From NCBI GenBank assembly GCA_016717725.1, contig JADKFA010000002.1, forward strand, positions 62,001-126,000: a stretch of DNA of 64,000 nucleotides, given 5' to 3'. Below the pieces are notes generated by a model that was given only the letters and a program-made list of their open reading frames with translations, was not told the origin of the DNA and did not search any database. Every line of letters begins with the position of its first letter. The first letter of the stretch is position 1. The stretch comes from Bacteroidota bacterium (GTDB lineage: Bacteria; Bacteroidota; Bacteroidia; AKYH767-A; OLB10). This document shows, one piece after another, positions 46,271-53,968 of this stretch. Both the position numbers and the translations under genes were made by a program.

Positions 46271-47257
46271 TTATTTAAAAATATGGTTTGTATACGAGCC
46301 GTTCAAAAGGGAGTCATAACTCAAATCGTTGAATGAAATGTCTGGAATGATGGTGTCTAAACGGCAAGTAAAAATGCCCTTTCCAGCGCTCAGGTTCGTA
46401 AATTCAGGAATGAAGTTCACCGTATTATTGGGGGAGTTAATTTGTAAATAATTATAAAAATCGTCGGTAGCTGATGTGAAAATGAAATCGCTTTTGAAAT
46501 CTATTAATCTTCGGGTCACTGTAGTGTCTTCCTTAATTCTAGATCCTAAAAACTGATAGATCGATTTTCCATTGAGAAGAAACGAAAGTTCTTGACCACC
46601 ATTTAAGTTGAGGCTCGTTAAATTAGATAATCGATAATCTACATATTTGGTGGTAATCGCTTGAGTTAATTTTTTAGTTTCTGTATAACGAATTCGCATA
46701 ATTAATCCATACATTTTCCCATGCTTTGAACTGTTGAAACGAATATTGTAAGGATCATCAGCTGCAATGTTTATTCGGGTTGTAGGCGAGAGCGTTTTTT
46801 GATAGATGGGTTCAATTATTCTTGTTTTCCCTGTCACAACTAATCCGGATTCAATATTTTCAAAACGCAATTGATATTGAGCAGTTGGATCTAAACGTAC
46901 ATTTTCCAGTCGAAATACATAATGATTGAGGTCGGTAAATAATCCTTCTGCTTTGAATTGTGTATAATCAGGTTTGAATTTATAGGTGTTGATGACAGAG
47001 TTAAATAATAATTTTTCTAAATAAACGCTCACCTTAGCGGTATCATAATAAAGGCTATCTGATTCTTGAGCCATTAATAATGCATTTCCCGCACCTAAAA
47101 AAGCTTTTTGTACTCGAACATAGTGTGTAGTGCTCGCAGGATTTATGAGGCTGTAAATAATTGGTATTTCTTTATATTCTTCTAAAATATCCAAGTCGTT
47201 TTCACAAGAAGAGAAGAGAATACAAGAGGCGATAAGTGCCCAAATCAATTTCTGCAT
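46271..47257 (-). CDS. Lipoprotein, DUF4249-like, unknown function
   Basis: 328 residues with a lipoprotein signal (SCILFSSC, Cys19). Mature start ENDLDILEEYKEIPIIYSLINPASTTHYVRVQKAFLG resembles the first module of DUF4249-type lipoproteins (an Ig-like domain opening with strand and HxVRV). Strand-rich to the end. The DUF assignment is tentative. It is likely outer-membrane-anchored. It stands alone between dnaK and the LysE gene. Confidence 0.65.
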   Translation of the reverse strand: MQKLIWALIASCILFSSCENDLDILEEYKEIPIIYSLINPASTTHYVRVQKAFLGAGNALLMAQESDSLYYDTAKVSVYLEKLLFNSVINTYKFKPDYTQFKAEGLFTDLNHYVFRLENVRLDPTAQYQLRFENIESGLVVTGKTRIIEPIYQKTLSPTTRINIAADDPYNIRFNSSKHGKMYGLIMRIRYTETKKLTQAITTKYVDYRLSNLTSLNLNGGQELSFLLNGKSIYQFLGSRIKEDTTVTRRLIDFKSDFIFTSATDDFYNYLQINSPNNTVNFIPEFTNLSAGKGIFTCRLDTIIPDISFNDLSYDSLLNGSYTNHIFK

Positions 47258-47416
47258 AATGCCTCAAAGGTAGTTAATTGAATCAAACAATTTCAAGGTT
47301 TGAAGGTGCCTTGCGGCGAATCGCATTTATTTTACAATTTACTGATGTTGATTTACTTTGTATACTATGAGCGGACTCCGAGTAAAGTATAATAATAGTT
47401 TGTTTAGTTTAGCAAA

Positions 47417-48052
47417 ATGTTGGAGGCCATTGTTTCTGGATTGACACTTGGATTCGTTTTATCCTTATTAGTGGGTCCGGTTTTTTTTCTACTCATCGAT
47501 ACAAGCATTAAGAAAGGTTTTAAAAGAGCAATTTGGCTGGCGGTGGGTGTGTTGATGAGCGATCTATTTTATATTGCTATCACTTATTTCAGTAGTGTTG
47601 CCTCAGGAGTAGTAAATAATTACCAATGGGAAATTGGATGGGCAGGAGGAATTTTGTTGATTGTTTTTGGTGTTGTAACTATTCTGAAAAAACCGCACAT
47701 TAAATCTTCTGAGTTGGATTTAGCTGTGAACGGTGGTTCGCTATGGAAGGAAGTATTAAAAGGTTTTTTAATGAATTTCCTGAATCCTTTCGTTCTTATC
47801 TTTTGGCTGGGTGTTTCCGGATCTGTTTCTTCAGGAAAAAGTTTTACGTATATGCATACCGTTATATTTTTTATCGCAGTGTTAAGTACTGTCTTTTTAA
47901 CGGATGTTTTGAAGGCTTGGACCGCCTCGAAACTAAGGTCCTTTTTGAAACCAAATCTGCTCGTATGGGTCAATCGTGTGAGTGGAACGGGTTTGTTTTT
48001 ATTTGGAATGAGAATGATTTATAAAATGGTGTTTCCCTCTGAAGAAATGTAA
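47417..48052 (+). CDS. LysE family transporter
   Basis: 211 residues with six membrane spans. GLTLGFVLSLLVGPVFFLLIDTSIKKGFKRAIWLAVGVLMSDLFYI is the LysE/RhtB N-terminal signature, and LKGFLMNFLNPFVLIFWLGV is its second conserved helix pair. It would export amino acids or related solutes through the inner membrane; the substrate is unknown. Confidence 0.9.
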   Translation: MLEAIVSGLTLGFVLSLLVGPVFFLLIDTSIKKGFKRAIWLAVGVLMSDLFYIAITYFSSVASGVVNNYQWEIGWAGGILLIVFGVVTILKKPHIKSSELDLAVNGGSLWKEVLKGFLMNFLNPFVLIFWLGVSGSVSSGKSFTYMHTVIFFIAVLSTVFLTDVLKAWTASKLRSFLKPNLLVWVNRVSGTGLFLFGMRMIYKMVFPSEEM

Positions 48053-48359
48053 GTTTTTTTAATTTCTGCTTTTTTTTAAGAGACAACGATTGTTCATATT
48101 TTATTGAAAATCAATAGTGTATGAATTGGAGGGTCATTTATTTCGATTTTTTGTCAACAATTACTCTCTTGTTGTGTGTAAGACTTGACTTGTTTTGATT
48201 CGTTTTGTAAGTTTACGTTTATTCTGACACGGGTTAAACATGATGTTTTTTCACCCTTGAAATGGATTAGTTTACCCTCTGAACTTATCTGCTTGCCGAA
48301 TATGAACTTTGTCGAATCAAAGTAAATATTAACTTGTAGTAGTATCAGAAAGAAAGCCT
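48053..48359. other. Intergenic region before the sugar transferase gene
   Basis: No coding frame. TTG at 48185-48187 and TAAGTTTA at 48208-48215 (20-base spacer, last base off consensus) could be a promoter with a leader of about 140 bases. A long leader before an exopolysaccharide gene could hold regulation, but I see no strong fold. Confidence 0.45.
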
Positions 48360-49394
48360 ATGAAAGAAGCATTATTAAAGGATATTCAACCGGAAGTAAG
48401 AAATTTTCTTGGAAAATATGTAGACCTAAAATCTACTAAAACCAAGTTGATGATTACTACTACTGCCTTTAATATTGAGAATATGGAAGACGGCTCAACG
48501 CAGTCTATAGTTAATCTTAAAAAGATTAATGATATTCGATTTGTAAACAAATTTCAAGAAGCTATTAATGAAAAACTTCCCATGGGTGGTGTTTATGTAG
48601 GATTTGTAGAAACCCAGGAGCAAAGAAGATATCGTTTATTGAAGAAATTTGTACCTGGATTCGCACATTTATATTTTGTTTTTGATTTCATTTTTAAAAG
48701 AGTTTTTCCAAAATTGCCATTATTTAAAAAAGTTTATTTCTTTATTACCAACGGTCGTAATCGTGTGATGTCAAAAGCAGAAGCATTAGGTCGTTTAGCT
48801 TCTTGTGGATTTAAAATTATAGAAGTAAAAGTAATTGGGAATTATACATATTTCGTTGGAAAAAAAGAACGACAACCCCATTTTGATTTATCACCTTCCT
48901 ATGGTCCGCTGTTTACAATGAACAGAATTGGAAAGGATGGAAAAATTATTCAAGTATATAAGTTTCGTACCATGTATCCATATGCTGAATATTTGCAGGA
49001 GTATATTTACTCTCAAAATAAATTAGCAGCAGGAGGTAAGTTTGCTGAAGATTTCAGAATTACAAGTTGGGGTAAATTTATGCGTAAAACCTGGTTGGAT
49101 GAATTGCCAATGGTGATTAATGTCTTGAAAGGAGATATTAAAATTGTGGGTGTGCGTCCGTTAAGTAAACACTATTATGGGCTTTATACTAAAGAACTAC
49201 AAGAGAAACGAATTTATTCAAAGCCAGGTTTGTTGCCACCGTTTTATGTGGATATGCCGAATACTTTGGATGAAATTATCGAGTCTGAATTAAAGTACTT
49301 GAGAGCGTATGAAAAAAGACCTTTTTTAACAGATATTAAGTATTTCTTTTCAATCTGTTCAAATATTATTTTCAGAAAAGCAAGAAGTAATTAA
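48360..49394 (+). CDS. Sugar-phosphate transferase (bacterial sugar transferase family) with methyltransferase-like N terminus
   Basis: 344 residues. The C-terminal half is a polyprenyl-phosphate sugar-phosphotransferase: SYGPLFTMNRIGKDGKIIQVYKFRTM, FRITSWGKFMRKTWLDELPMVINVLKGDIKIVGVRPL, YSKPGLLPP. The usual N-terminal membrane hairpin and KRxFD segment is absent; instead about 170 residues look like the end of a class I methyltransferase (MSKAEALGRLASCGFKIIEVK). The family adds the first sugar phosphate to undecaprenyl phosphate. Its stop overlaps the stop of the convergent GT-C gene by three bases. It probably initiates glycan synthesis for the exosortase locus next door (inference). Confidence 0.85.
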   Translation: MKEALLKDIQPEVRNFLGKYVDLKSTKTKLMITTTAFNIENMEDGSTQSIVNLKKINDIRFVNKFQEAINEKLPMGGVYVGFVETQEQRRYRLLKKFVPGFAHLYFVFDFIFKRVFPKLPLFKKVYFFITNGRNRVMSKAEALGRLASCGFKIIEVKVIGNYTYFVGKKERQPHFDLSPSYGPLFTMNRIGKDGKIIQVYKFRTMYPYAEYLQEYIYSQNKLAAGGKFAEDFRITSWGKFMRKTWLDELPMVINVLKGDIKIVGVRPLSKHYYGLYTKELQEKRIYSKPGLLPPFYVDMPNTLDEIIESELKYLRAYEKRPFLTDIKYFFSICSNIIFRKARSN

Positions 49395-50890
49395 TTTGAC
49401 TTTTTAAATATTTGAAATTTTCCAATGAGGGTATCTCGCTCGTAATTTTTTATTGGAACTTCAATAAATTCGGTTAATTCCTCTCCTTCGCGCGTAATGA
49501 TGTATGGAATTTTTCCATCCTCTAATAAAATTTGGAATTCTTTAAAGTGAAAAATTCCGATTGGTCTTGTAAAGTATAATGCTACCTCTCTACAAGGAAA
49601 TAGGGCCTTGTCTGAAAGTTGTAAGTTCAATGTGTTCTCTTTGTGAAAATCAGTAAGAATCCATTCCCCATCTTTAATCTTTGATTTAAGATAGTTGGAA
49701 ACATCTATGCAATTCAGGTAATTTTTCTTCGCTTTTTTCATCATGCCGAGATCTCCCCAGCCTTTGTCGTTGGCAGCCGATATGATGAAGAATGGCGAAA
49801 GCATTAATGCAAACAGTACAACCTGACTGGTTGGGCCGATTTGATTCTTTAAAAGTAGAGCAGCACCATAGATTGATAGTGCAATAAATTCTAAATAGTA
49901 GTTAGAGCCAGACCCCGCTTTGAATGCTGTAATGGTGGCTGTAGTAAAAAACCATGCAATTCCAATTGATAAAAATATGTATCCTGGCCTACTGCGTTCT
50001 TTGAATAAAAGAAGTGCAATAAAGAATCCGGATGCTAAAATGTAGGAAAATTTCAGGAAGAAGTTTTTAAGAATAACTTCTGTAAACCAATTAGGATTGA
50101 ACCCGTTTTTAACACCATCTAACACGTTTAATTTGAAGTAGGGTAACGAATCGGGATATATAAAAATTAAGGAAATAAGTAACGTAGCCATTGCCCCTCC
50201 CATGAAGACCGTCCATTGGTACATGGATCGTTGTAAAAAAATATAATAGATACAGCAAAACCCAAATAAAAAGACAGCTGTTTGTTTTGTTAATAGAGCC
50301 AACATGCAAAGTACACCACTGAGCAGTACAAGTCGAATATTGATGATATGTGGTGCTCTGTTGCTAAATATATTTTTTAAGAGTACAGCAAGAGTAGCTA
50401 CAAAAAAGAAAAGGTATAAATTGTCGACTCTTGCATAAATGATGCTGGGTATAGAAAGAAAATATATGCAGGATAATGCAATCGCTAGATTCTTTTTTAC
50501 CTGTAATGTCTTTACTAAAGTTCTTCCGATTACAAAAACAGTTGATGCGTCGAGGATTAGGCAGAAAACTCTGTTGACTACCATCATGGAATGCACATCT
50601 TTTGTGACACCAAGTAGTTTTCCAATAAAAGTTACCACATAAAAATGTAATGGCATATATTGTATGATAGGAAAAGGTGCTGCCTCCGGGTTTGTGTAGA
50701 GTTCACTCCCAGATAATATACGCATGATTCCATACATGACATTAATTGAAACACCACCAATCTCCGGTAAATAAGAAAATGCAAGATTAATTCGTAAAAT
50801 AAATAAACATATCGTCATCATTAGAATGATGAAGAGGAGTATGGCTCCGGGCGATATCTTTAATCGAGTAATATTCATTTTTTTTGCCAT
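49391..50890 (-). CDS. GT-C type membrane glycosyltransferase (ArnT/PMT-like)
   Basis: 499 residues with about 11 predicted membrane spans. A short N-terminal tail and span 1 (LLFIILMMTICLFILRI) lead to a loop with LPEIGGVSINVMYGIMRILSGSELYTNPEAAPFPIIQYMPL, as in GT-C enzymes. Then come paired spans and a C-terminal extracytoplasmic domain (from about 400). Enzymes of this class use polyprenyl-phosphate sugars outside the membrane. It overlaps the preceding methyltransferase gene by 16 bases. The donor and acceptor are unknown. Confidence 0.75.
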   Translation of the reverse strand: MAKKMNITRLKISPGAILLFIILMMTICLFILRINLAFSYLPEIGGVSINVMYGIMRILSGSELYTNPEAAPFPIIQYMPLHFYVVTFIGKLLGVTKDVHSMMVVNRVFCLILDASTVFVIGRTLVKTLQVKKNLAIALSCIYFLSIPSIIYARVDNLYLFFFVATLAVLLKNIFSNRAPHIINIRLVLLSGVLCMLALLTKQTAVFLFGFCCIYYIFLQRSMYQWTVFMGGAMATLLISLIFIYPDSLPYFKLNVLDGVKNGFNPNWFTEVILKNFFLKFSYILASGFFIALLLFKERSRPGYIFLSIGIAWFFTTATITAFKAGSGSNYYLEFIALSIYGAALLLKNQIGPTSQVVLFALMLSPFFIISAANDKGWGDLGMMKKAKKNYLNCIDVSNYLKSKIKDGEWILTDFHKENTLNLQLSDKALFPCREVALYFTRPIGIFHFKEFQILLEDGKIPYIITREGEELTEFIEVPIKNYERDTLIGKFQIFKKSN

Positions 50891-51585
50891 ACCCCAATTA
50901 ATGACTTCCCGGTAGAATAACCGATAATCGGATCAATTATTTTTGAAACAGGAACGATGAGTCGATCCCAGAATTTTACATCCTTTAATGTGGGATACTC
51001 TTTTTTGAGAAACCATTTGTTGGTGAGCGATGCGAAAAAACCTAGACAATCTAAGTAAAATATTTTTCTCTTCTGTAAACTGGCAGGAATGACTTTTTGA
51101 AGTCTTGCTTTATTATACCTTCTATAATGGCCGATGGCTTTGTCGAATGGACTAAACAAATATTGATGAGCCGGAACCAATATAATCAAGTGCCCCCCAG
51201 GTTTTAAAAGGGTTGAAGCCCGATCAATTTCAAGAATATCGTTTTCTATATGTTCGATTACGTCAATATAAATAATGGTATCAAATAATTTTGTTGGGGA
51301 AAGAGAATCGGTCGTGCCAACCTGAAGTTGACTATTATTCGGAAGAATCTTTTCCTTCATCTTATTCTCAATTTTGCTGGCGAGAGACGCATCTGGTTCT
51401 AGACATAACCATGATGATACGGTTTCATTATGCAAATGCAATGTTGTCTCGCCGATCCCTGCACCAACCTCAAGTACTTCACCCTTAATAAAAGGTGACA
51501 AATGTTTTTTGTAATATCCCTTCCAATTATGAGCATGACTGAATAGCTCCAATTCATTACCAATATAATGAGATGCTTCACTCAT
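50875..51585 (-). CDS. Class I SAM-dependent methyltransferase of the glycan cluster
   Basis: 236 residues. Motif I VLEVGAGIGETTLHLHN, CLEPDASLASKI, DTIIYIDVIEHIENDILEIDRA, LLKPGGHLIILVPAHQYLFSPFDKAIGHYRRYNKARL. The PAHQYLFSPFDKxIGHYRRY block is typical of methyltransferases in cell-surface glycan clusters. The ATG lies 4 bases after the GT2 stop, and the 3' end overlaps the GT-C gene. Confidence 0.87.
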   Translation of the reverse strand: MSEASHYIGNELELFSHAHNWKGYYKKHLSPFIKGEVLEVGAGIGETTLHLHNETVSSWLCLEPDASLASKIENKMKEKILPNNSQLQVGTTDSLSPTKLFDTIIYIDVIEHIENDILEIDRASTLLKPGGHLIILVPAHQYLFSPFDKAIGHYRRYNKARLQKVIPASLQKRKIFYLDCLGFFASLTNKWFLKKEYPTLKDVKFWDRLIVPVSKIIDPIIGYSTGKSLIGVWQKK

Positions 51586-51589
51586 AACC

Positions 51590-52501
51590 TTAAGCGATAA
51601 AGTTTTTGTATTCCAATGCCGGGATAAAATGACGTTGCGTCCGATAGTTTAATACATTGAACAAAAGTAAAAGTGAAATGAGAAATGCTTGAAATATTAA
51701 AATTAAAAAACTTAACACCACAAAGGAAGCCCATCCGGGAATAGCTAAGGGAGTAAAGAATCTAATTCCTGTGACAACAAAAATTCCTATTAATGAGATT
51801 GTGATTAATCCAAATGTCGATATTAATATTCTAACGGCAAGCACATCTGTATACACCGCAATAGCACTTAACCCATGAATCACTAAAGCAAAGAAGTTCA
51901 TCTTTGATTTGCCATGGTAACGTGTACCCCGGTCAATATCGATGGAAGTGTATGCAAGACGCGATCTAATAATTCCCCCGGAAAAATGATTCCAAATGTC
52001 AGATACAAAAACAAGATTGTTAACTTTTTTAAATGGAATAGCACAAAAGTTTCCGAAATTAATTTTCTTTCCAGTTAATAGTCGGTAAATCTGTTTGTAT
52101 AGAACATAGAAAAAGCGGAACCAAAATCCTTCGTATCTTTTTTTTCTGGTGCCAAATATTATTTTATCTTTTTCTAAAACTGCTTTGTTGAGTAAAGCTG
52201 AAATGTCTGATGCTTTATCTTCACCATCACCGTCCATCACAATCACATAATCCGAAGATGCATTATCGTTGATGTAACAAAGTCCAATTGCTATAGCACG
52301 TTGATGCCCTATGTTTCGGTTAAGTGTAATAACGTTAACGTTTGGTGGAAAATCCAAACGTTCATCTGTAGAACAATCATCAATAATATAATAACGGATT
52401 GAAACATTTTTCTGGAAGCTAATTTCTTTTTCGATATCAGTAATTAATTGAGCACACGACTCCCAATCATTAAATACCGGAATTAGAAGATTAACTTTCA
52501 T
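51590..52501 (-). CDS. GT2 glycosyltransferase, polyprenyl-phosphate type
   Basis: 303 residues. The GT-A domain shows LLIPVFNDWESCAQLI, IIDDCSTD, LNRNIGHQRAIAIGL, VIVMDGDGEDK (the DxD-like site) and GTRKKRYEGFWFRFFYVLYKQIYR. Two C-terminal membrane spans lie at about 235-290. Such enzymes transfer a sugar to polyprenyl phosphate (dolichol-phosphate-mannose synthase-like), supplying the GT-C enzyme encoded two genes downstream. Confidence 0.88.
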   Translation of the reverse strand: MKVNLLIPVFNDWESCAQLITDIEKEISFQKNVSIRYYIIDDCSTDERLDFPPNVNVITLNRNIGHQRAIAIGLCYINDNASSDYVIVMDGDGEDKASDISALLNKAVLEKDKIIFGTRKKRYEGFWFRFFYVLYKQIYRLLTGKKINFGNFCAIPFKKVNNLVFVSDIWNHFSGGIIRSRLAYTSIDIDRGTRYHGKSKMNFFALVIHGLSAIAVYTDVLAVRILISTFGLITISLIGIFVVTGIRFFTPLAIPGWASFVVLSFLILIFQAFLISLLLLFNVLNYRTQRHFIPALEYKNFIA

Positions 52502-52545
52502 AAAGAGAGGTTAGTTCAAATCAATATTGTTAAACGTAATTTTTT

Positions 52546-53040
52546 TCATTTTTGTTCGGAGTTTTTGAGGCCAAAGGCTTTTACAAAGGCAATAATGGCT
52601 AAAAAAAGCAAAGGTGACAGAAATAAGTCCTCCAAATAATGGGAAAGCCCTGTACTTAATCTGTAATCCACTCCAAAATCTCCTAGTTTGAGTAGGAGAA
52701 AGCTAACTAACATATATCCGAGATAGAGCAGAACAATTGCTTTTAAAATAAAAAGAGATTTAGAATATAAATAAAGTATCGTTGCTCCGATAACCATAAA
52801 TAGAAAACTATACAAAACAGCTGATTGCAATTTCGAAGGGATTTTTATTCCAAATGTCCCTTTCATGGCTGTTTTTTCAAATTTAGCAACGTCTTTTTTT
52901 GGATATCTATTAATGAAAGTGGGAACTCCTTTTTCAATAATAAGGAGTTTTTTTTCTCTTTTAAATCCAATATTGAGTAATAAGATGGCGAATAAAGCGA
53001 TCAGTAACCAACGAAGTGGCGATGGAATATTATTTACCAT
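52546..53040 (-). CDS. Exosortase-associated membrane protein
   Basis: 164 residues with four hydrophobic segments (about 10-24, 78-92, 95-118, 140-155) and a basic loop carrying YPKKDVAKFEKTAMKGTFGIKIPSK. It overlaps the exosortase gene by 11 bases. From its place I identify it as the small membrane partner that accompanies Bacteroidota exosortases; I recall a named XrtX-associated family but cannot confirm membership. Function unknown. Confidence 0.7.
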   Translation of the reverse strand: MVNNIPSPLRWLLIALFAILLLNIGFKREKKLLIIEKGVPTFINRYPKKDVAKFEKTAMKGTFGIKIPSKLQSAVLYSFLFMVIGATILYLYSKSLFILKAIVLLYLGYMLVSFLLLKLGDFGVDYRLSTGLSHYLEDLFLSPLLFLAIIAFVKAFGLKNSEQK

Positions 53041-53602
53041 TTTCGTTACTTTTAGAAGACTGTGTCAATTCCTGAAGTTTACTATATCGATTCGTCCAAA
53101 ATATCCATAAAATAAAAATTATAGAATAAACCAACGTAGTAAAGGTATAATGATGATTAAAATCGAGGTATTCTGGAGCTTTAAATTGGATGAGCGATAA
53201 TGCTACTGTTCTAAGTACATTAAAAAAATGAATGATAATACTTCCGATAATTATAAACCACCATTTATTTTTCCAGGTCCCAGGGAAACAAACTATAAAA
53301 CCCGCAAAGAGTATAAATAACTCTAATCCGTTACAGGGATTACCTACGCCAACAACGGCGTTATTTTGAATACATACAAGTGTTTGAGCATTTCCGGGTT
53401 GAGTACTACCGTCGTATCCAAGAATATCTAAAATATACCCTGCATCAGTGGCAACTTTGTAATTCAAATATTGATCTACCTTTTGGTTGGGAGCTATAAA
53501 ATAGTCATATGAAATAAACCAAATGATATATAATAGAACAGCTTTAATTACAAAGAGTACCATTGCTTTTTGCTTTGGATCCTTGTTGAGGAATTTTAAC
53601 AT
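53030..53602 (-). CDS. Exosortase/archaeosortase family transpeptidase (XrtX-like)
   Basis: 190 residues with about five or six membrane spans. The catalytic Cys is C90 in GNPCNGLELF, the Arg is R131 in FFNVLRTVAL, and the His is H150 or H151 in DFNHHYTF: the Cys-Arg-His set of exosortases. These enzymes cut C-terminal tripartite signals at the membrane and transfer the protein to an unknown anchor. The presumed substrate lies just upstream (53690-53869). The subgroup name XrtX is from memory of Bacteroidota forms with NPCNGLE and is not verified. Confidence 0.88.
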   Translation of the reverse strand: MLKFLNKDPKQKAMVLFVIKAVLLYIIWFISYDYFIAPNQKVDQYLNYKVATDAGYILDILGYDGSTQPGNAQTLVCIQNNAVVGVGNPCNGLELFILFAGFIVCFPGTWKNKWWFIIIGSIIIHFFNVLRTVALSLIQFKAPEYLDFNHHYTFTTLVYSIIFILWIFWTNRYSKLQELTQSSKSNENGK

Positions 53603-53642
53603 GAGGCTAAATTAGTAAGGAAGGGCAGAATTCAAAATAAAA

Positions 53643-53667
53643 AAGGTCAGCAAATATTGCTGACCTT
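53643..53667 (-). terminator. Terminator between the PID-CTERM gene and the exosortase gene
   Basis: Perfect 11-bp arms AAGGTCAGCAA/TTGCTGACCTT around ATA, followed on the minus strand by a T tract. It lies 23 bases after the PID-CTERM stop, so the exosortase gene would be reached by read-through or has its own start. Confidence 0.85.
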
Positions 53668-53689
53668 AAAATCTATCAAGTAATTGGAT

Positions 53690-53869
53690 TTAATCTTCCT
53701 TTTTCTTGTTATAAATTTTCTTGATGCCATAACCTGCACCTGCAGCTAAAAGAAGGCTTAATCCACCATCAATTGGCACATTTGGGTTACTCTTTTGTGC
53801 CAGAAGCGGTAAAGCAAACATTACAATTACCACAAGTAGAGGTAACGCTTTTATGAATGTTTTTTTCAT
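53690..53869 (-). CDS. PID-CTERM minimal sorting-signal protein
   Basis: 59 residues from ATG 53869. A basic start and hydrophobic signal peptide (MKKTFIKALPLLVVIVMFAL then PLLAQ) is followed by KSNPNVPIDGG, a membrane segment LSLLLAAGAGYGI, and the basic tail KKIYNKKKED. VPIDGG then span then Lys tail is the PID-type C-terminal tripartite signal. After both cleavages only about ten residues (near Q25 to D34) would remain. The frame opens 11 codons earlier, but MKKTF is the normal signal start. It lies directly upstream of the exosortase gene. Confidence 0.85.
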   Translation of the reverse strand: MKKTFIKALPLLVVIVMFALPLLAQKSNPNVPIDGGLSLLLAAGAGYGIKKIYNKKKED

Positions 53870-53933
53870 TTTAATTATTTTTTTTCTGGAGTTAATTAAC
53901 AATTATGAGTTTTTAGAATGATTGTTTGAGGAT

Positions 53934-53962
53934 AAGAAAGAGGGGCATTAAGCCCCTTTCTT
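53934..53962 (-). terminator. Terminator of the giant MopE-repeat gene
   Basis: AAGAAA(GA)GGGGC pairs with GCCCCTTTCTT, with a two-base bulge and ATTA loop, 7 bases beyond the stop at 53969-53971. Confidence 0.8.
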
Positions 53963-53968
53963 AACTAT

